Shown piece by piece: positions 30,622 through 41,711 of a DNA stretch of 64,000 nucleotides; the stretch's first letter is position 1; every line of letters begins with the position of its first letter. Location of the stretch: NCBI RefSeq assembly GCF_019649055.1, contig NW_026570245.1:124001-188000 (forward strand), given 5' to 3'. The notes under the pieces are model-generated. The model saw only the letters and a program-made list of their open reading frames with translations, did no database searches and was not told the origin of the DNA. This DNA is from Paramacrobiotus metropolitanus. Lineage: Eukaryota > Tardigrada > Eutardigrada > Parachela > Macrobiotidae. The position numbers and the translations under genes are program-made.

Positions 30622-31672
30622 TACCACTCGTCTGAGTGCTAATATAACAGTTCTGGATCAGCCTTAGACTGGCAGTAATACTGTTTTTTTTTCCTAGTTA
30701 TTAAAACCATAATTATCGAAAAAAGTGATAACAGTGGCCCTTTGCTTTTCCTTGAACATTCAAATTTCATTGTAACAGCTTTCATCCGGTTACGGTTTAA
30801 CGGTTATTCCTTGGATGACAACACTACGAGCATCGACTCTAGATGTGGCCATGTGGGTACAATTTAAACGATAATAACGAGACGGAAATCGAATTACTGT
30901 ACCCTAGAAATTTTTTTAGAGAGTATCCGTAGTACCCTAGTATTTCAGCATTAAGACCAAATCAAAAAATTAGTCCGCTTCGTTTCCCAGTGTTAAGTTA
31001 AATGTACGTACACTGAAAATTAATAAGTAATAAATATCTGTAGTCTGTAGCTAATGAACCGCGTATTGCAAAAGTTTTAATTTTGACGTTCATCGTTATG
31101 CAAAACATGCAAAACAACAATATTAGCACAACAAAATTTACCGCGTTTTCTGCGGGTGGAATAGAGCGGATCGGTGAATTCATTTTCAGTATCGCACCAT
31201 TAACCATTAAACGTAAGCGTAATAAGCATTAAGAACTGACAAGTACGGGTTAGTACGGAAACTCGTCGACACGTCCCATGTGCTCGGCTTGAATTCTGAA
31301 ACAGCAATACCGGTGCGAGTCAACGTTAACGAGTACCATATCGATGATATGGTACCGTACCTTTCAGATTCAGCAACCACCACGTCAGACGGCTTTTCTT
31401 CATTTATCCACCTCACACCTGTACAAGTAGTATGTCTGTCTGGCGCGTTTGATAACGATTGTTTAAAAGCTGAAACCGAAAATCAGTACTGTAATAATTT
31501 CCTTACAGTAGTACTTACCACCTATCGCTTTCTCAGTTCTGTAGTACTGCCATTATTTACGCACCTCGTACCTACCATTTGCAAAGCAAACGTTAAAATT
31601 AATATATCCTCTACAGTCAGCTTTGAATCCAGCTGTCAGTATTTGTGCTATTCCCGTGGTGATAATTCCGGA
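30622..31672. other. Intergenic between UGT copies
   Basis: No gene recognised. The reading frame of the next UGT is open upstream to 31280, but that part does not resemble UGT sequence and the homologous ATG is at 31673. Confidence 0.45.
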
Positions 31673-33034
31673 ATGGCCCCACAGCAACGTAAGCACGTGC
31701 TGGTTATGGCCCTACCGGCCTTTGGTCACTACATTCCTGGCCTGGAGTTAGCTAAAAAGATCATCCCGCATCATGATGTCACCATGGTAATGTCCATTCA
31801 CAAACTGCAGGACATTGTACAACGCGATCTCCTGCCTCCATCCCCAATCCAGTTTCACACCTTCGATGACGGCTTCACGTTCAACATCGACGAAAACATG
31901 GGGGATCTCCGCGGATTCTCCGTCGCTAACCTGCAATCTGAGCCTTATTACGAAACCTTCATCAACAGCCTAACGGTATCTAACGCTGCTTCCAAGCGCG
32001 CCGGAAAACTTCCCCCGGTGGATGCGATTTTCTGTGATATAACCATGCCCATGCCGTTCGAGCCCAGCGTGCAACGTCAGATCCCGATTTACGGTTTCAT
32101 GCCGCAATCCGCGCAGATGTTCGCTGCGTACAGCGTGATGAATAAGGACACGCGGACTGTGCCGGACGATGTGTTCTTCAGTGGGACGGATGCATCATTC
32201 AACCAAGGTGATACAATTCCTGAGAGTTTTAAAAATATGCAAGACAGGTACGACAGAGCCCAGTCAGTGGCGACAGGAATTTTGCTGAATTCGTTCGATG
32301 AATTGGAACCTGATGCATTGGTATCGCTAAAAAGTTTACCAAAGTATGCCAATAAACCAGTGTGCTTTGTTGGTCCGCTTTTGCCAACCGTGAACGACCA
32401 GTCCAACGATTTGTCGAACAAGCTTCGTAGCTGGTTGGATCGTCGAGAAGAACGCAGTGTGGTGTATTTCTCGTTTGGAACGGTTGCAGTTCCCTCGTCC
32501 GTGCAGCTGACCCAAGTGGCCGAAGCGTTACTGTCACTGCAGCGGCCGTTCGTCTGGTCATTGCGCAGTAATCAGCAGAGTCTTCTACCAGAGAAATTTC
32601 TTCGTGGCACCGTCGAAACCCTCACGGACGACATGCCTTATTTGATCCTTCACTGGACCCCACAGAAGCAAATCCTCACCCATCCGGCCACGGCGGTATT
32701 TGTCAGCCATTGCGGATGGAATAGTACGCTGGAAGCGGTGGCGTATGGCGTGCCGGTTGTGGCATGGCCTATGCTAGGTGATCAGCATCATAATGCGGGA
32801 TTGGTGGAAAAATGGGGCATTGGAAAGATGATGCCCGCAGCAGGGATGAAATCAGAAATTACGCCTGCTGCGGATATTGCTGGAGTTATTGAAACGGTCG
32901 GAGGTTGGACAAGTGAACGACCCGGCAGTGCATACTGGGAAAAAGTCAATGAGTTATCTCAGAAAGCGAAAAATGCCGTCGCAGTGGATGGCCAATCAAC
33001 GAGAAATTTACTGCAGATTTTAAACAGCTTCTAG
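31673..33034 (+). CDS. Plant-type UDP-glycosyltransferase (copy 2, 453 aa)
   Basis: Start set at 31673 (MAPQQRKHVLV), which aligns with the starts of the neighbouring copies; the open frame extends 131 codons further 5' but without similarity. H19 lies in PAFGHYIPG, followed by DAIFCD near residue 120. The PSPG box is complete (WTPQK..., HCGWNSTLEA near residue 345, WPMLGDQ). Intronless and on the same strand as the rest of the array. Substrate unknown; sequence within the acceptor half differs clearly from copies 1, 3 and 4, so acceptor preference may differ. Confidence 0.93.
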   Translation: MAPQQRKHVLVMALPAFGHYIPGLELAKKIIPHHDVTMVMSIHKLQDIVQRDLLPPSPIQFHTFDDGFTFNIDENMGDLRGFSVANLQSEPYYETFINSLTVSNAASKRAGKLPPVDAIFCDITMPMPFEPSVQRQIPIYGFMPQSAQMFAAYSVMNKDTRTVPDDVFFSGTDASFNQGDTIPESFKNMQDRYDRAQSVATGILLNSFDELEPDALVSLKSLPKYANKPVCFVGPLLPTVNDQSNDLSNKLRSWLDRREERSVVYFSFGTVAVPSSVQLTQVAEALLSLQRPFVWSLRSNQQSLLPEKFLRGTVETLTDDMPYLILHWTPQKQILTHPATAVFVSHCGWNSTLEAVAYGVPVVAWPMLGDQHHNAGLVEKWGIGKMMPAAGMKSEITPAADIAGVIETVGGWTSERPGSAYWEKVNELSQKAKNAVAVDGQSTRNLLQILNSF

Positions 33035-33705
33035 AGTATGTGGTTTAGATTTTGTGATATTTTTGTAATTAACCAAGCTCAACGTGAACTACTGAAAGTA
33101 AATTATTTGTCACCGTAATTAGACGGAAATTTGGTTGCAGCATGTTGATTCTGAAAGATGGCATTGGCTAATTTTATTTGTTCGTTTGTTTTCTTGGGGA
33201 CGACATTACTGCATCAACGCATTATGCATTTACTGTACTTAATATGCAACATTACAGTACACTAGCAGTCTGACCATCAGCGCCAAAATTTGCTCCGTTC
33301 TCGGTTAGCACGATCTAAGTATATCATCGTGCATGCCAGTTGTATTGTACAAACTGTATTAATTAAGAGATTACAATAGCAACTGTTATCGGAGCTACAA
33401 TTAAATTACAGTTTAGATAAAGCTTTAAGCAATTGTTCAATCGGCTACCAAGGTAAAAGAGCCTCTAGTACCAAAATTATTTAATCTACAAAATCTAATT
33501 ATTTGCAATAGTTTCGACGATAAGAACAAGACTGACACTGAAACCTCGTGCATACGTTTCATCGCACGTGGATTCTACTGGGGTTGCAGTTCAACTTATG
33601 TTGCAACGCCACCTCTGCAGTCGTGCTCGCTTCTGTCATCCGTTCTCTTTACTTTTATTTATTATCCTTATTTTGAATCCTTTCAAAGCTGCAGTAACTT
33701 TTAAA
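33035..33705. other. Intergenic between UGT copies
   Basis: AT-rich, no gene recognised. The frame of copy 3 stays open upstream to 33568 with a hydrophobic stretch (LLLFIILIL), but no equivalent exists in the other copies. Confidence 0.4.
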
Positions 33706-35085
33706 ATGGCGGCAGCAACGAAACGCAAACATGTTTTAGTGATGACTATGCCGGCTTTTGGCCACTACATTCCCGGACTGGAGTTAGCCAAGAAAATTAT
33801 CGAGCACCATGACGTAACCTTTGTATTATCCATCCATAAATTTAAAGATATTGAAGAACGTGGTATCCTGCCACCGGCACCGATTCAGCTGCACACCTTC
33901 GATGACGGATTCACCTACAACGTGGACGAACATATCGGTGACCTTACGGGTTTTGTCAAGCAACTTTGCGTTTCCAAACCATATTACGAAAACTTTATTA
34001 ACAGCTTAACCATTACCGGTGACCAAAAACCAGGGACGTCCGCCATTGCCCCGGTGGATGCGATTTTTTGCGACGCAACCATGCCGATGCCCTTTCAAGC
34101 GTGCCACAATCGGGACATCCTGACGTATGGATTTGTACCGTTGTCGGCCAAACTGTTTGCGTCATACGGAGCTATCGACGAGAATACACCGTCTGTTCCG
34201 GACGAGGAGTTCTTCAGCGGCACTGATGAATCACTTAACCGTGGCGGGAAGATGGCGGAAAGCTTTAAAAGCTTGGCACTGGACTTCGGCTCTGCGCAGG
34301 CCTTGGTGAAGGAAGTACTGTTTAATTCCTTCGAGGAACTGGAGCCGGAAGCAGTTGTCATGCTGAATTCGCTGCCTAAATTCGCTAAAACACCGGTGGC
34401 GTTCATCGGGCCACTACTACCTGAACATAAAGAAAAGCCCGAAGACGAGTTTACGAAAAAGATCCGGAGCTGGCTGGACAAGCAAGGCGAGCGAAGCGTT
34501 GTTTATTTCTCTTTCGGAACAGTGGCTGTTCCATCGGCCGAACAGCTGGCCGAAGTTGCCGAAGCACTGGTGTCTTTGAAACAACCGTTCATTTGGTCAC
34601 TGAGGAGCTACCAGCAGGATATGCTACCGCTGAAGTATATCCGTTCAACCGTGGAAACCATGTCCGATGAGACGCCATATTTGATTTTGCACTGGACCCC
34701 ACAAAAGCGAATTTTGGCGCATAAATCCACAGGCGTTTACGTCAGCCACTGCGGATGGAATAGTACATTGGAAGCAGTCTCTTATGGTGTGCCGGTAGTG
34801 GCATGGCCGATGCTTGGTGACCAACATAATAATGCTGCTCTGATTGAGCAGTGGGGAATCGGTCGGTGTGTGCCGGTTGCCGGCATGAAATCCCAGACAA
34901 CTCTGGCTAAAGATATTGCTGATATTATTGCCACGGTCGGTGGATGGAAGGGGTCTCAGGCGGGCGAGAACCCGTTCCTAAGGAAAGCTCAGGAACTCTC
35001 CGACAAGGCAAAGAACGCTTCCAGTCCGGACGGAAAATCCACCAAAAACTTGCTAGAAGTGATGAATAAGATTGCCGACATGTGA
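33706..35085 (+). CDS. Plant-type UDP-glycosyltransferase (copy 3, 459 aa)
   Basis: Start set at 33706 (MAAATKRKH) by alignment with copy 4. H20 is in PAFGHYIPG, DAIFCD follows near residue 125, and the PSPG box reads WTPQK..., HCGWNSTLEA near residue 347, WPMLGDQ. It is closely related to copy 4 at 41712: the second half, from about TPVAFIGPLLPEHKEKP on, is almost identical, while the acceptor-binding half has many differences. An upstream in-frame hydrophobic stretch could act as a signal anchor if an upstream ATG were used; I think that less likely. Confidence 0.94.
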   Translation: MAAATKRKHVLVMTMPAFGHYIPGLELAKKIIEHHDVTFVLSIHKFKDIEERGILPPAPIQLHTFDDGFTYNVDEHIGDLTGFVKQLCVSKPYYENFINSLTITGDQKPGTSAIAPVDAIFCDATMPMPFQACHNRDILTYGFVPLSAKLFASYGAIDENTPSVPDEEFFSGTDESLNRGGKMAESFKSLALDFGSAQALVKEVLFNSFEELEPEAVVMLNSLPKFAKTPVAFIGPLLPEHKEKPEDEFTKKIRSWLDKQGERSVVYFSFGTVAVPSAEQLAEVAEALVSLKQPFIWSLRSYQQDMLPLKYIRSTVETMSDETPYLILHWTPQKRILAHKSTGVYVSHCGWNSTLEAVSYGVPVVAWPMLGDQHNNAALIEQWGIGRCVPVAGMKSQTTLAKDIADIIATVGGWKGSQAGENPFLRKAQELSDKAKNASSPDGKSTKNLLEVMNKIADM

Positions 35086-35387
35086 GCTTTTAGATCTATG
35101 GCGTTTATTCGTAAGATGCTGAACACATTTGAAGATCAGGGACGGTTAAACCACTGTTACAACTCTGTTTTTATCTTTACCAGCATTTACTTTACCCGAC
35201 CGCTAACCGCTGATATCGAAATTACCTGGAAAATTTTGCGAATAAATACCATTAGAATGCAAACCTAAATAGGCGCTCAGCAACTACCGTACAATATGTG
35301 CCTACAGTGTACAATTACAGTACTCTTATATCCAATACATAAGAGAGCGCAGAAAGCACAGTATCTGTAGTTAGTCCAGGAAAATTT

Positions 35388-36285
35388 CTATTGTGGGCAT
35401 CCGCATCCCGACATGGTTGTGTTATGTGTAGTGTTTGCCCCGGTAGTAGTGGCCGTAGTGGGAGCGCTGGTGATAATTAATATTGTTGTGGATACTGTTG
35501 TCGTCGTCATAATCGTGGTTGTAGTAGTCGAAAGTCAAGCTGTTGTTGTTCTGTCGGAAGGAGTACATGGAAACTAAAAATCCGATTAGCAATTATAACC
35601 GTGAATCCAAATTGCAGGTAAATGGATAGAACTTTTGTAGAAGTACCCATTGCCCGAAGGGTTTGCCACTAATTATTGGCCGGAGCTCGCTGTACATGAC
35701 ATCCGTTGCATGATAATTACACAGGTTTGAATCACTACAACGGCACATCAGTTTCTCTTGATACGAACGTGGCCGAGTAATTGTAAAGTTGACTGGGACG
35801 AAATCATTTTCGTCCCAGATATTATATTCTTCCACACTCCGGCACATATAAGGGGCGGATCCCATTCCACTAGTATCGGCCTGGCTATCGATGCATGTGC
35901 GCTGGTTGTTTTCCGCTACAAGACGGTGGTACGAGTACATAGCGCATTCATACAGAACAAAGAACAAGAATAAGGAGAATTAATCGAGGAAGACTGTATT
36001 ATACAGTACGCGTATAACACGCAGTACAGCACGCTGAAAATAATTCACTCTGTACAATGGCTAGAGTACATGAGCGGTGGAATCGTTCAAACACAGTAAT
36101 TAGCAGTAAAACGGTTTTTTCCAGCTTTTTGTGTCCTGATCTGTATTTACCAGTTTTACGTCCATTACTAACGGTTACCTCTAGGTAAAGAAACCTGCCA
36201 TGCACACATATAGCATCACCCGTGTGTAGCATCAGAAGCTCTCCGTTGTTGTGGGCAGTTCCGGTCCGAACAGGTATAACAACTG
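35388..36285 (-). pseudogene. Ly6/three-finger (LU) gene with Thr-rich stalk, pseudogene (copy A)
   Basis: Same exon plan as the gene at 37614-38860: Cys exon ~36285-36179 (CYTCSDRNCPQ), second Cys exon 35914-35647 (CRCSDSNLCNYH), and Thr-rich exon from 35573 to ~35388. Two in-frame TGA codons break it, one in the first exon where the intact copy has Thr before CNKC and one early in the Thr-rich exon at 35535-35537. Splice signals are still intact, so the decay is recent. The remaining sequence would give a secreted or anchored LU domain. Confidence 0.65.
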
Positions 36286-36472
36286 AAAATTTATTGGCTG
36301 ATTCGCGTGCTTGGTCGCTGAAATGCACCTATGGCGAAACAAACTATGCACTGCGTATATTCAGTGCTCGCCAGTGCATTTCGATGATGATGGTTAAAGT
36401 CGATAAAGCGGTAACGATACTAACGAAGGCAGACGTTAATGAGAAAAGATCCTAAACAGCAAATTTCGTCTC

Positions 36473-36880
36473 ACTAAAATAAAATTACGATTATATTAGC
36501 GGTATGCCTTTGTCTGAGTTCTGCTGTTTCCAGCGAATCAAGCTGGATGCAGAAAACGGATACTAAAAACAAGCGATGCTGTAGCGGAGACTGTAAGGTC
36601 AACGCGACTCGCAGCTCATAACTTAACCAAGTATAGTCGGGATGTTCGAGAAAATTGATACCCTTAGTAAAATCGACAACATTTTGCGACGAATGTGGAC
36701 ATTATATCCATCACTTTCGCAAAGACAGGTCACCGTAGTTTCGTTAGAACTATGAATATTTTGGCAATAATACAACGATGCGTGGCTGAATGACAGTGGA
36801 ATCTACGCTCGACCGGTACAATGGCGACGGTACAATGGTGTTACAATAGGTGCACCATCACCCACATTTGCTGAAAAATA
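36473..36880 (-). pseudogene. LU-domain gene remnant (copy D)
   Basis: Aligns on the minus strand to the second and third exons of the intact gene at 39185-40147, including the CLC...D..N block and the TTTTTAG acceptor before the last exon. It contains a stop, small indels, and loss of the Cys in the final C-N signature (GYN for DCN). No first exon is found further right. Its position next to copy A mirrors the intact pair at 37614-40147, so the two pairs arose by one block duplication. Confidence 0.55.
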
Positions 36881-37613
36881 GTAAACACCCATGGGCAGTA
36901 ATAATATTATCAATATTGCTAACAAAAGCAGTTTGTTTATCGATTCTGTTAAGGTTTACCACAAATAACTTGATTCATTATTTGGAATGATCGGTTCAAA
37001 AATAATTTTCAACTCGACGATGAGGTAAACATATACTGTAGCCAGTTAAACTTTGTTTGACCAAATGGCGTTTTGTACATAAGAGAAATGTCAAAACTAT
37101 CGTGCGTACAGCTAGTCGTTACTGCAAGACTTGATTTTGTTTTGTTCATTTAAAACGATGCAGTCGGAGACAAGATGCAGGAGATGCAAGAGTGCAAGAG
37201 ATACAGAAACTGTACTGTCGAAATTATTGCAACGGTCGCTGCATGCAAGGGGACTGGCAGACAAGAGACTACATATACTCAGAAAGCTGAAGAACTCTCC
37301 GAAAAAAAGCAAGAAAAGTTTCCGGTCCACAAAAACAAATTTCGTAGATGTAATAAGTAAAACTCCACGCTTGTAGCTTGCTGAATTCGCGCTTTTGTTT
37401 CGAAGTTTTGGGTGTTATGTCACGGACTCATGGGACAATAAGTAAGTGCACTGTTGAAGCTTTGTTTTATCTTTAACAACATTAACCGGGAACATTTACT
37501 TAAATAATCGGGAACATTAATTTTAATGTGTCAGTAGAGTGCAACACGTCAGCAAGCGCGCTGAACTGGAAAATACAGTAGCTAGACAAACTTCTTTTAA
37601 GGGCGTCACTGCA
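36881..37613. other. Intergenic between LU gene pairs
   Basis: No gene recognised; short ORFs here have no support. Confidence 0.4.
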
Positions 37614-38860
37614 TTAGCATCCCGACTTCGTGGTGTTATCCATAGACAGCATAACCGCAGTAATATTGGTCACAGTCGTGTTCAGCGGTGTGGTGGTCGT
37701 GGTTGTAGGGGTTGTTGTTGTTGTTGTTCGGGTTGTCGTCGTGGTAGTGGTCGTTGGCGTAGTAGGCGGGCGCGTTGTTGTCGTTGTCCGTTGTGTCGTA
37801 GTCGTCGTAGTCGTTCTGTCTGAAGGAGTATACGGAAACTAAAATTATACCATCATATAAAATATCTAAATCAAAGTTGCAGTAAACTGGTGAAACTTGC
37901 TGTACCCATTGTTCAAAAGGATACCGCAAACTTATTGGCCTGAGCTCGCTGTACATGACACCCGTGGCATGATAATTACACAGATTTGCATCTTGACAGC
38001 GGCACAACAGTTGCTCCGGTGTTGGCGTATCACCGTCATCTGGATGTGCGCCCGGGATAAATGCCGGGATACGCTGGCACATGTAGGGGGTGGCTCCCGT
38101 TCCACCAGTGTCATACTGACTGTCGATACATGAGCGCCGAGTATTTACTCCTGTAAGGGGTTAACGCTGTATTGACAGAAAGGTATACTCGTACCGAATA
38201 AAGACTACGAAGAGTTAATAGCCGAGGCAAGGTGTTTGGATTATCCCTTATACACTTTGGCCGAGGAATCAATTTTGACAAGGTATGTATACTAAGTATG
38301 CCAGCTTATAATATCACAGTGACTGACACGCGGATAGGAAAATTTTTACAGATTGAAATCTATGTATATGCTCAGAAATCCTACTTTGTATTAAAAAAAA
38401 GCACCGAAAAGCGGCATAGAAACTACTTTTGTTACATTACTACAGACTACAGTATTATATAATTAATGTAACAAGAGTAATACTACTTGAAGTATGAGGT
38501 TTTTGCGGTGCGTCCAGCTGATTTTTTACGTATTAGCCGACGCGCCAGCTTCGAGCATGTCAGTTTTCCGTTTTTCGTTCGGGAAGGGGTGAGCCAGCAC
38601 CCTCCCCTCGATCGCGACTTTCTGCTAAAGGCTGTCTTTGATAGTATCAACCGAGAAAAATAGCAGAGCAAAATGCTATTTTGCTCTGCTTTTTTAAATG
38701 TATGTATCTGTAGGTAAACATTCAAACTGCGACGGGCGTCTTTTACCGTTGGGTAAATCAACTTGCCATTCACACTTGTTGCAGGTTCCGCGTTTAACAT
38801 CAGCGGTTCTCCGTGGTTGTGGGCAGTTCCGGTCCGAACAGGTATAGCAAGTAATCCTTC
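37614..38860 (-). CDS. Ly6/three-finger (LU) protein with Thr-rich mucin stalk (copy B), 5' exon not found
   Basis: Three exons with matching phases: 38860-38747, 38150-37906 and 37838-37614. They encode a disulfide-rich domain (CYTC..., CNKC, SCIDSQ, YMCQR, LCRCQDANLCNYH) with the C-N ending typical of three-finger folds. The last exon is almost pure Thr/Pro (TTTTTT repeats), a likely O-glycosylated stalk, ending KSGC. Because the LU exon opens at an acceptor without an ATG, a signal-peptide exon should lie upstream (38.9-39.2 kb), but I could not pick it. The first intron is long and holds a hairpin followed by T6 near 38660. An Asn/Asp-rich ORF over the last exon is the wrong frame. Confidence 0.7.
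38660..38696. repeat. 13-bp hairpin followed by T-run
   Basis: AGCAGAGCAAAAT and its exact complement flank a 3-nt loop, followed by TTTTTT. It looks like a terminator or small-RNA 3' end but sits in an intron of the LU gene. Confidence 0.6.
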
Positions 38861-39184
38861 CTGCTCTGACAAATTCGCGAGTCAGCTCGTCGGAGTGCAC
38901 CTATAGCGAAGCCAGTTATACGTACTTGATGGTTTAACTTTTTTAATTGTCATTGTTGTTGGTACCGTAAAAAGTTTTCAACGCTTTACAGTTGCTCACT
39001 CATGCAAAAAATGACAATAACAAAAAGGCAACATTTTGGCGCCAATTTGTCTACATATTTGCTCGCCAGTGTAACTCGCTGATGAGTGATAAGGATTAAC
39101 GAGCATAATGATTAATATTAACTGCGGTACATAATTTTAAATATAACTGCTACCAACTTGTAAGTTGTAATACATTTGGACGCA

Positions 39185-40147
39185 CTAAAATGACATTACG
39201 ATTTTATCAGTCGTATATACCGTAAGCTCAGCTTTGTCGTTCGAACGAACCACACTGGATGAAGAAAATGGATACTAAAAACAAGCAATGATATAGCGGA
39301 GACGGAAACGTCAACAGGATCGGCAGCACTTGTAAACTTACCCAAGTAGAATTAGGTTGTTCGAGAAAACTGGTATGCCGATTAAGAACTGACATAATTT
39401 TTCGGCGGCTGTGGATATTACAGTCATCACTGTCGCAAAGACAGTGCACCGTAGTTTCGGTAGATGTGTGCATATTTTGGCAATAATACAGCGAAGCATC
39501 ACTGAAGGGCAGCGGTATTAAAAATGGACTGGTACACTGTCGTGTTACTATAGGCGAACCATCACCCATTTTTGCTGCAAATTGTAATTTATTATCATCT
39601 CGTACGAACGCGGCAACAGTTATTGTTAACATGGGCAGCGTCGTTTAAAAATTCGACAGCAGCAGCAAGATCTTCGACGTTATCACAAAACAACGTGCGT
39701 AATTATATAACTGTCTGGATAGTAGGCTCAAAAAACGGTTTTTTGAACTTATCCAATTGCACTAAAGTAAATTCAGTAAAAATATGTGGCCAATAAAATT
39801 TTTTAATTTACCAAGCGAAGTTTCTACATGTTCAAATAGAAAATACAGTAATGAAGATACAGCTGTCAGGATTCTTGCGAGACATACTGTATTTTACTTG
39901 CAGTATTTCAACAATGCACAGATCGTAAAAATTTTGGGTGTTGTATCGACTTACGAATTTTAATTGTGAGTGCGCAGTAATCACTTGTGTTCGGACAATT
40001 TACAAACTCTCGATGATTGTTGCATGAGCCATCGATATCATTTGGGTCTCGAATGCACAACGAGCAGCGTCGTGCGCTAGATTCGACCACAAAAGAAGCT
40101 AACCATGCCCATATCCAAATATGTTTATTTGCCAAGGAAAAAGCCAT
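39185..40147 (-). CDS. Ly6/three-finger (LU) secreted protein (copy C), 171 aa
   Basis: Three exons fit splice signals and phase: 40147-39955 (donor GTAAGTCG), 39574-39342 (ttgcag acceptor, GTAAGT donor after a Trp codon) and 39274-39185. The signal peptide (residues ~1-25) is followed by RRCSLC, a series of Cys (CNNH, NCPN, YCAL), then QC, YYCQN and the LU closing block CLCDSDDCN. The same Trp-codon intron position is used in the neighbouring LU genes. No Thr stalk and no clear GPI signal; probably secreted. Function unknown; LU proteins act in signalling, adhesion or as toxin-like ligands. Confidence 0.75.
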
Positions 40148-41711
40148 AATAATATGTCAGTATGAGACGGGTTACGGGTAGAGTGATGAAATTCGTATTG
40201 CAGAATTAGCTGGAAAATTACAAGTGTTACAGTTATTAGTTCAAAAAAGCAAAAAAAACTTCTCTTTTATAATGTAAAATCAGTACGACATCCAGTTCCG
40301 GATTCATTGCAACCAAAGGGATACAGTACCACGTACAGAACTTAGAAACTCCAGCTCTGAGATTTCTGCAGAAAATAACTACATATAGATATTAGGAAAG
40401 CATATACACGTAGTACTTCTTTCTTACGCAACACGGTACTACTTACTATCATAATTAATCAATTTTTTAATCTACGTTGACTTATGTAAATACCTCGTAC
40501 ATTAGTAATCGTATTCTTTATTTCGGGCTGCATAAAGGTTGCTAGGTCGTTCTTCGCTCTGTTGCTTTGCTTACGCTTTCAATCCCTGGCCTCTTATTAC
40601 CGAATAATTTCATGCAGTATATATAAGGTTGCTAACCATGGTTACGTATGTATTTTATTAACGGTCAGATTGAAGTAAGTACTGTAACCATTTAGGCTAT
40701 TAAAAAGACTGTCCGCATCAGAATGTAATCAAATCGGAAATCACGTCGGATGGGGGTTCGCTGAACCTGTACAAAACGATTGCTGGTTGGGCAATGGACA
40801 TACGGATGTTCAAGCATGGACGTACAATGTGCCCGCAGGCCTGCTACGACGCAGCCGGTGACAACCCGAAAGGATCGACTTCCGTGTACTGGTGGTAAAT
40901 TGCATGCAGCAACAAAATCTGGCCAGCTAAAATCTGCATGGATTCTGAAGCCAGCGCAGCTGTGCTGCAGATCCGGAAAAAGGTAGGAAAATTATGTCTA
41001 ACGAACAGCTCTTCACTGGTGATGGGTGGGTGGCGATGGGTGGCGTCACGAGCGCAAAGTTGGCCAGATTTTGTAATGGCATGTTTGATGTATGTCACGG
41101 CTTGGAAAAAAAACGGAATCGGAAGAGGTATAGATGGATGCAGTCGGCGAAATTTTTAGAAGAGGTTATTGATATTGTTTATGGCTCATGCTGACAGTTT
41201 TGTCTCGACTTTACCGTGAATAAAGCTCCATGTAACTGTCTTGGCAGTACCCTAATTACAGTACTGGTATCAAAGGTCACGTACTGTTCCTGAGATTACA
41301 ATATCCGGTTTAGCTGAGAAACTGCAGCTGTCCAGATTAAAACGAGTACATGCTTAATTGTGCGGTTACTCTGAAGCAGCGGTATTCGCTAATCACAAGA
41401 TAAAAGCACATTTACAAGTGATTTGCAGATAGCAGCCTGCTAGTGCATCCGTATTATCCATTTTGCAAAACTTCAAAAGATAAGAAAGAACAACCTCAAA
41501 TACTTCTATAAATGCCGTGTACAGTTATATCGCTAGAACACGTGTTTGCAACTTCCAAGTGTTCAGTACTTATATTGTTGCATCACGATTTTTTCCCTTC
41601 AGTCAGTTTTTACAACTACTGTACGTACTTTAAATTTTATCTGTTTTGAGTTCCTTCTGAAACTTTGATTCATTTTTTTGCTTTTGCATTATTGCTTGAG
41701 TATCTAGTAAA
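40148..41711. other. Intergenic before UGT copy 4
   Basis: No gene recognised. Short overlapping ORFs near 40780-41194 have no family resemblance and I do not call them. Confidence 0.4.

Noticed and set aside
31280-31672. N-terminal extension of UGT copy 2
   Set aside because: Open frame only; no counterpart in paralogs, and the ATG at 31673 aligns with their starts.
33568-33705. N-terminal extension of UGT copy 3 with hydrophobic stretch
   Set aside because: No counterpart in copy 4, whose start matches 33706.
35535-36240. Selenocysteine or readthrough at the TGA codons of LU copy A
   Set aside because: The intact paralog does not have Cys at those positions (Thr in one case), so ordinary pseudogenisation fits.
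37636-38082. Asn/Asp/His-rich C-terminus in an unspliced LU ORF
   Set aside because: Splicing at 37906/37838 gives a Thr-rich stalk in the correct phase; the N/D frame is the shadow.
38660-38696. Bacterial rho-independent terminator, hence contamination
   Set aside because: It lies within an intron of an animal-type gene and no bacterial ORF is nearby.
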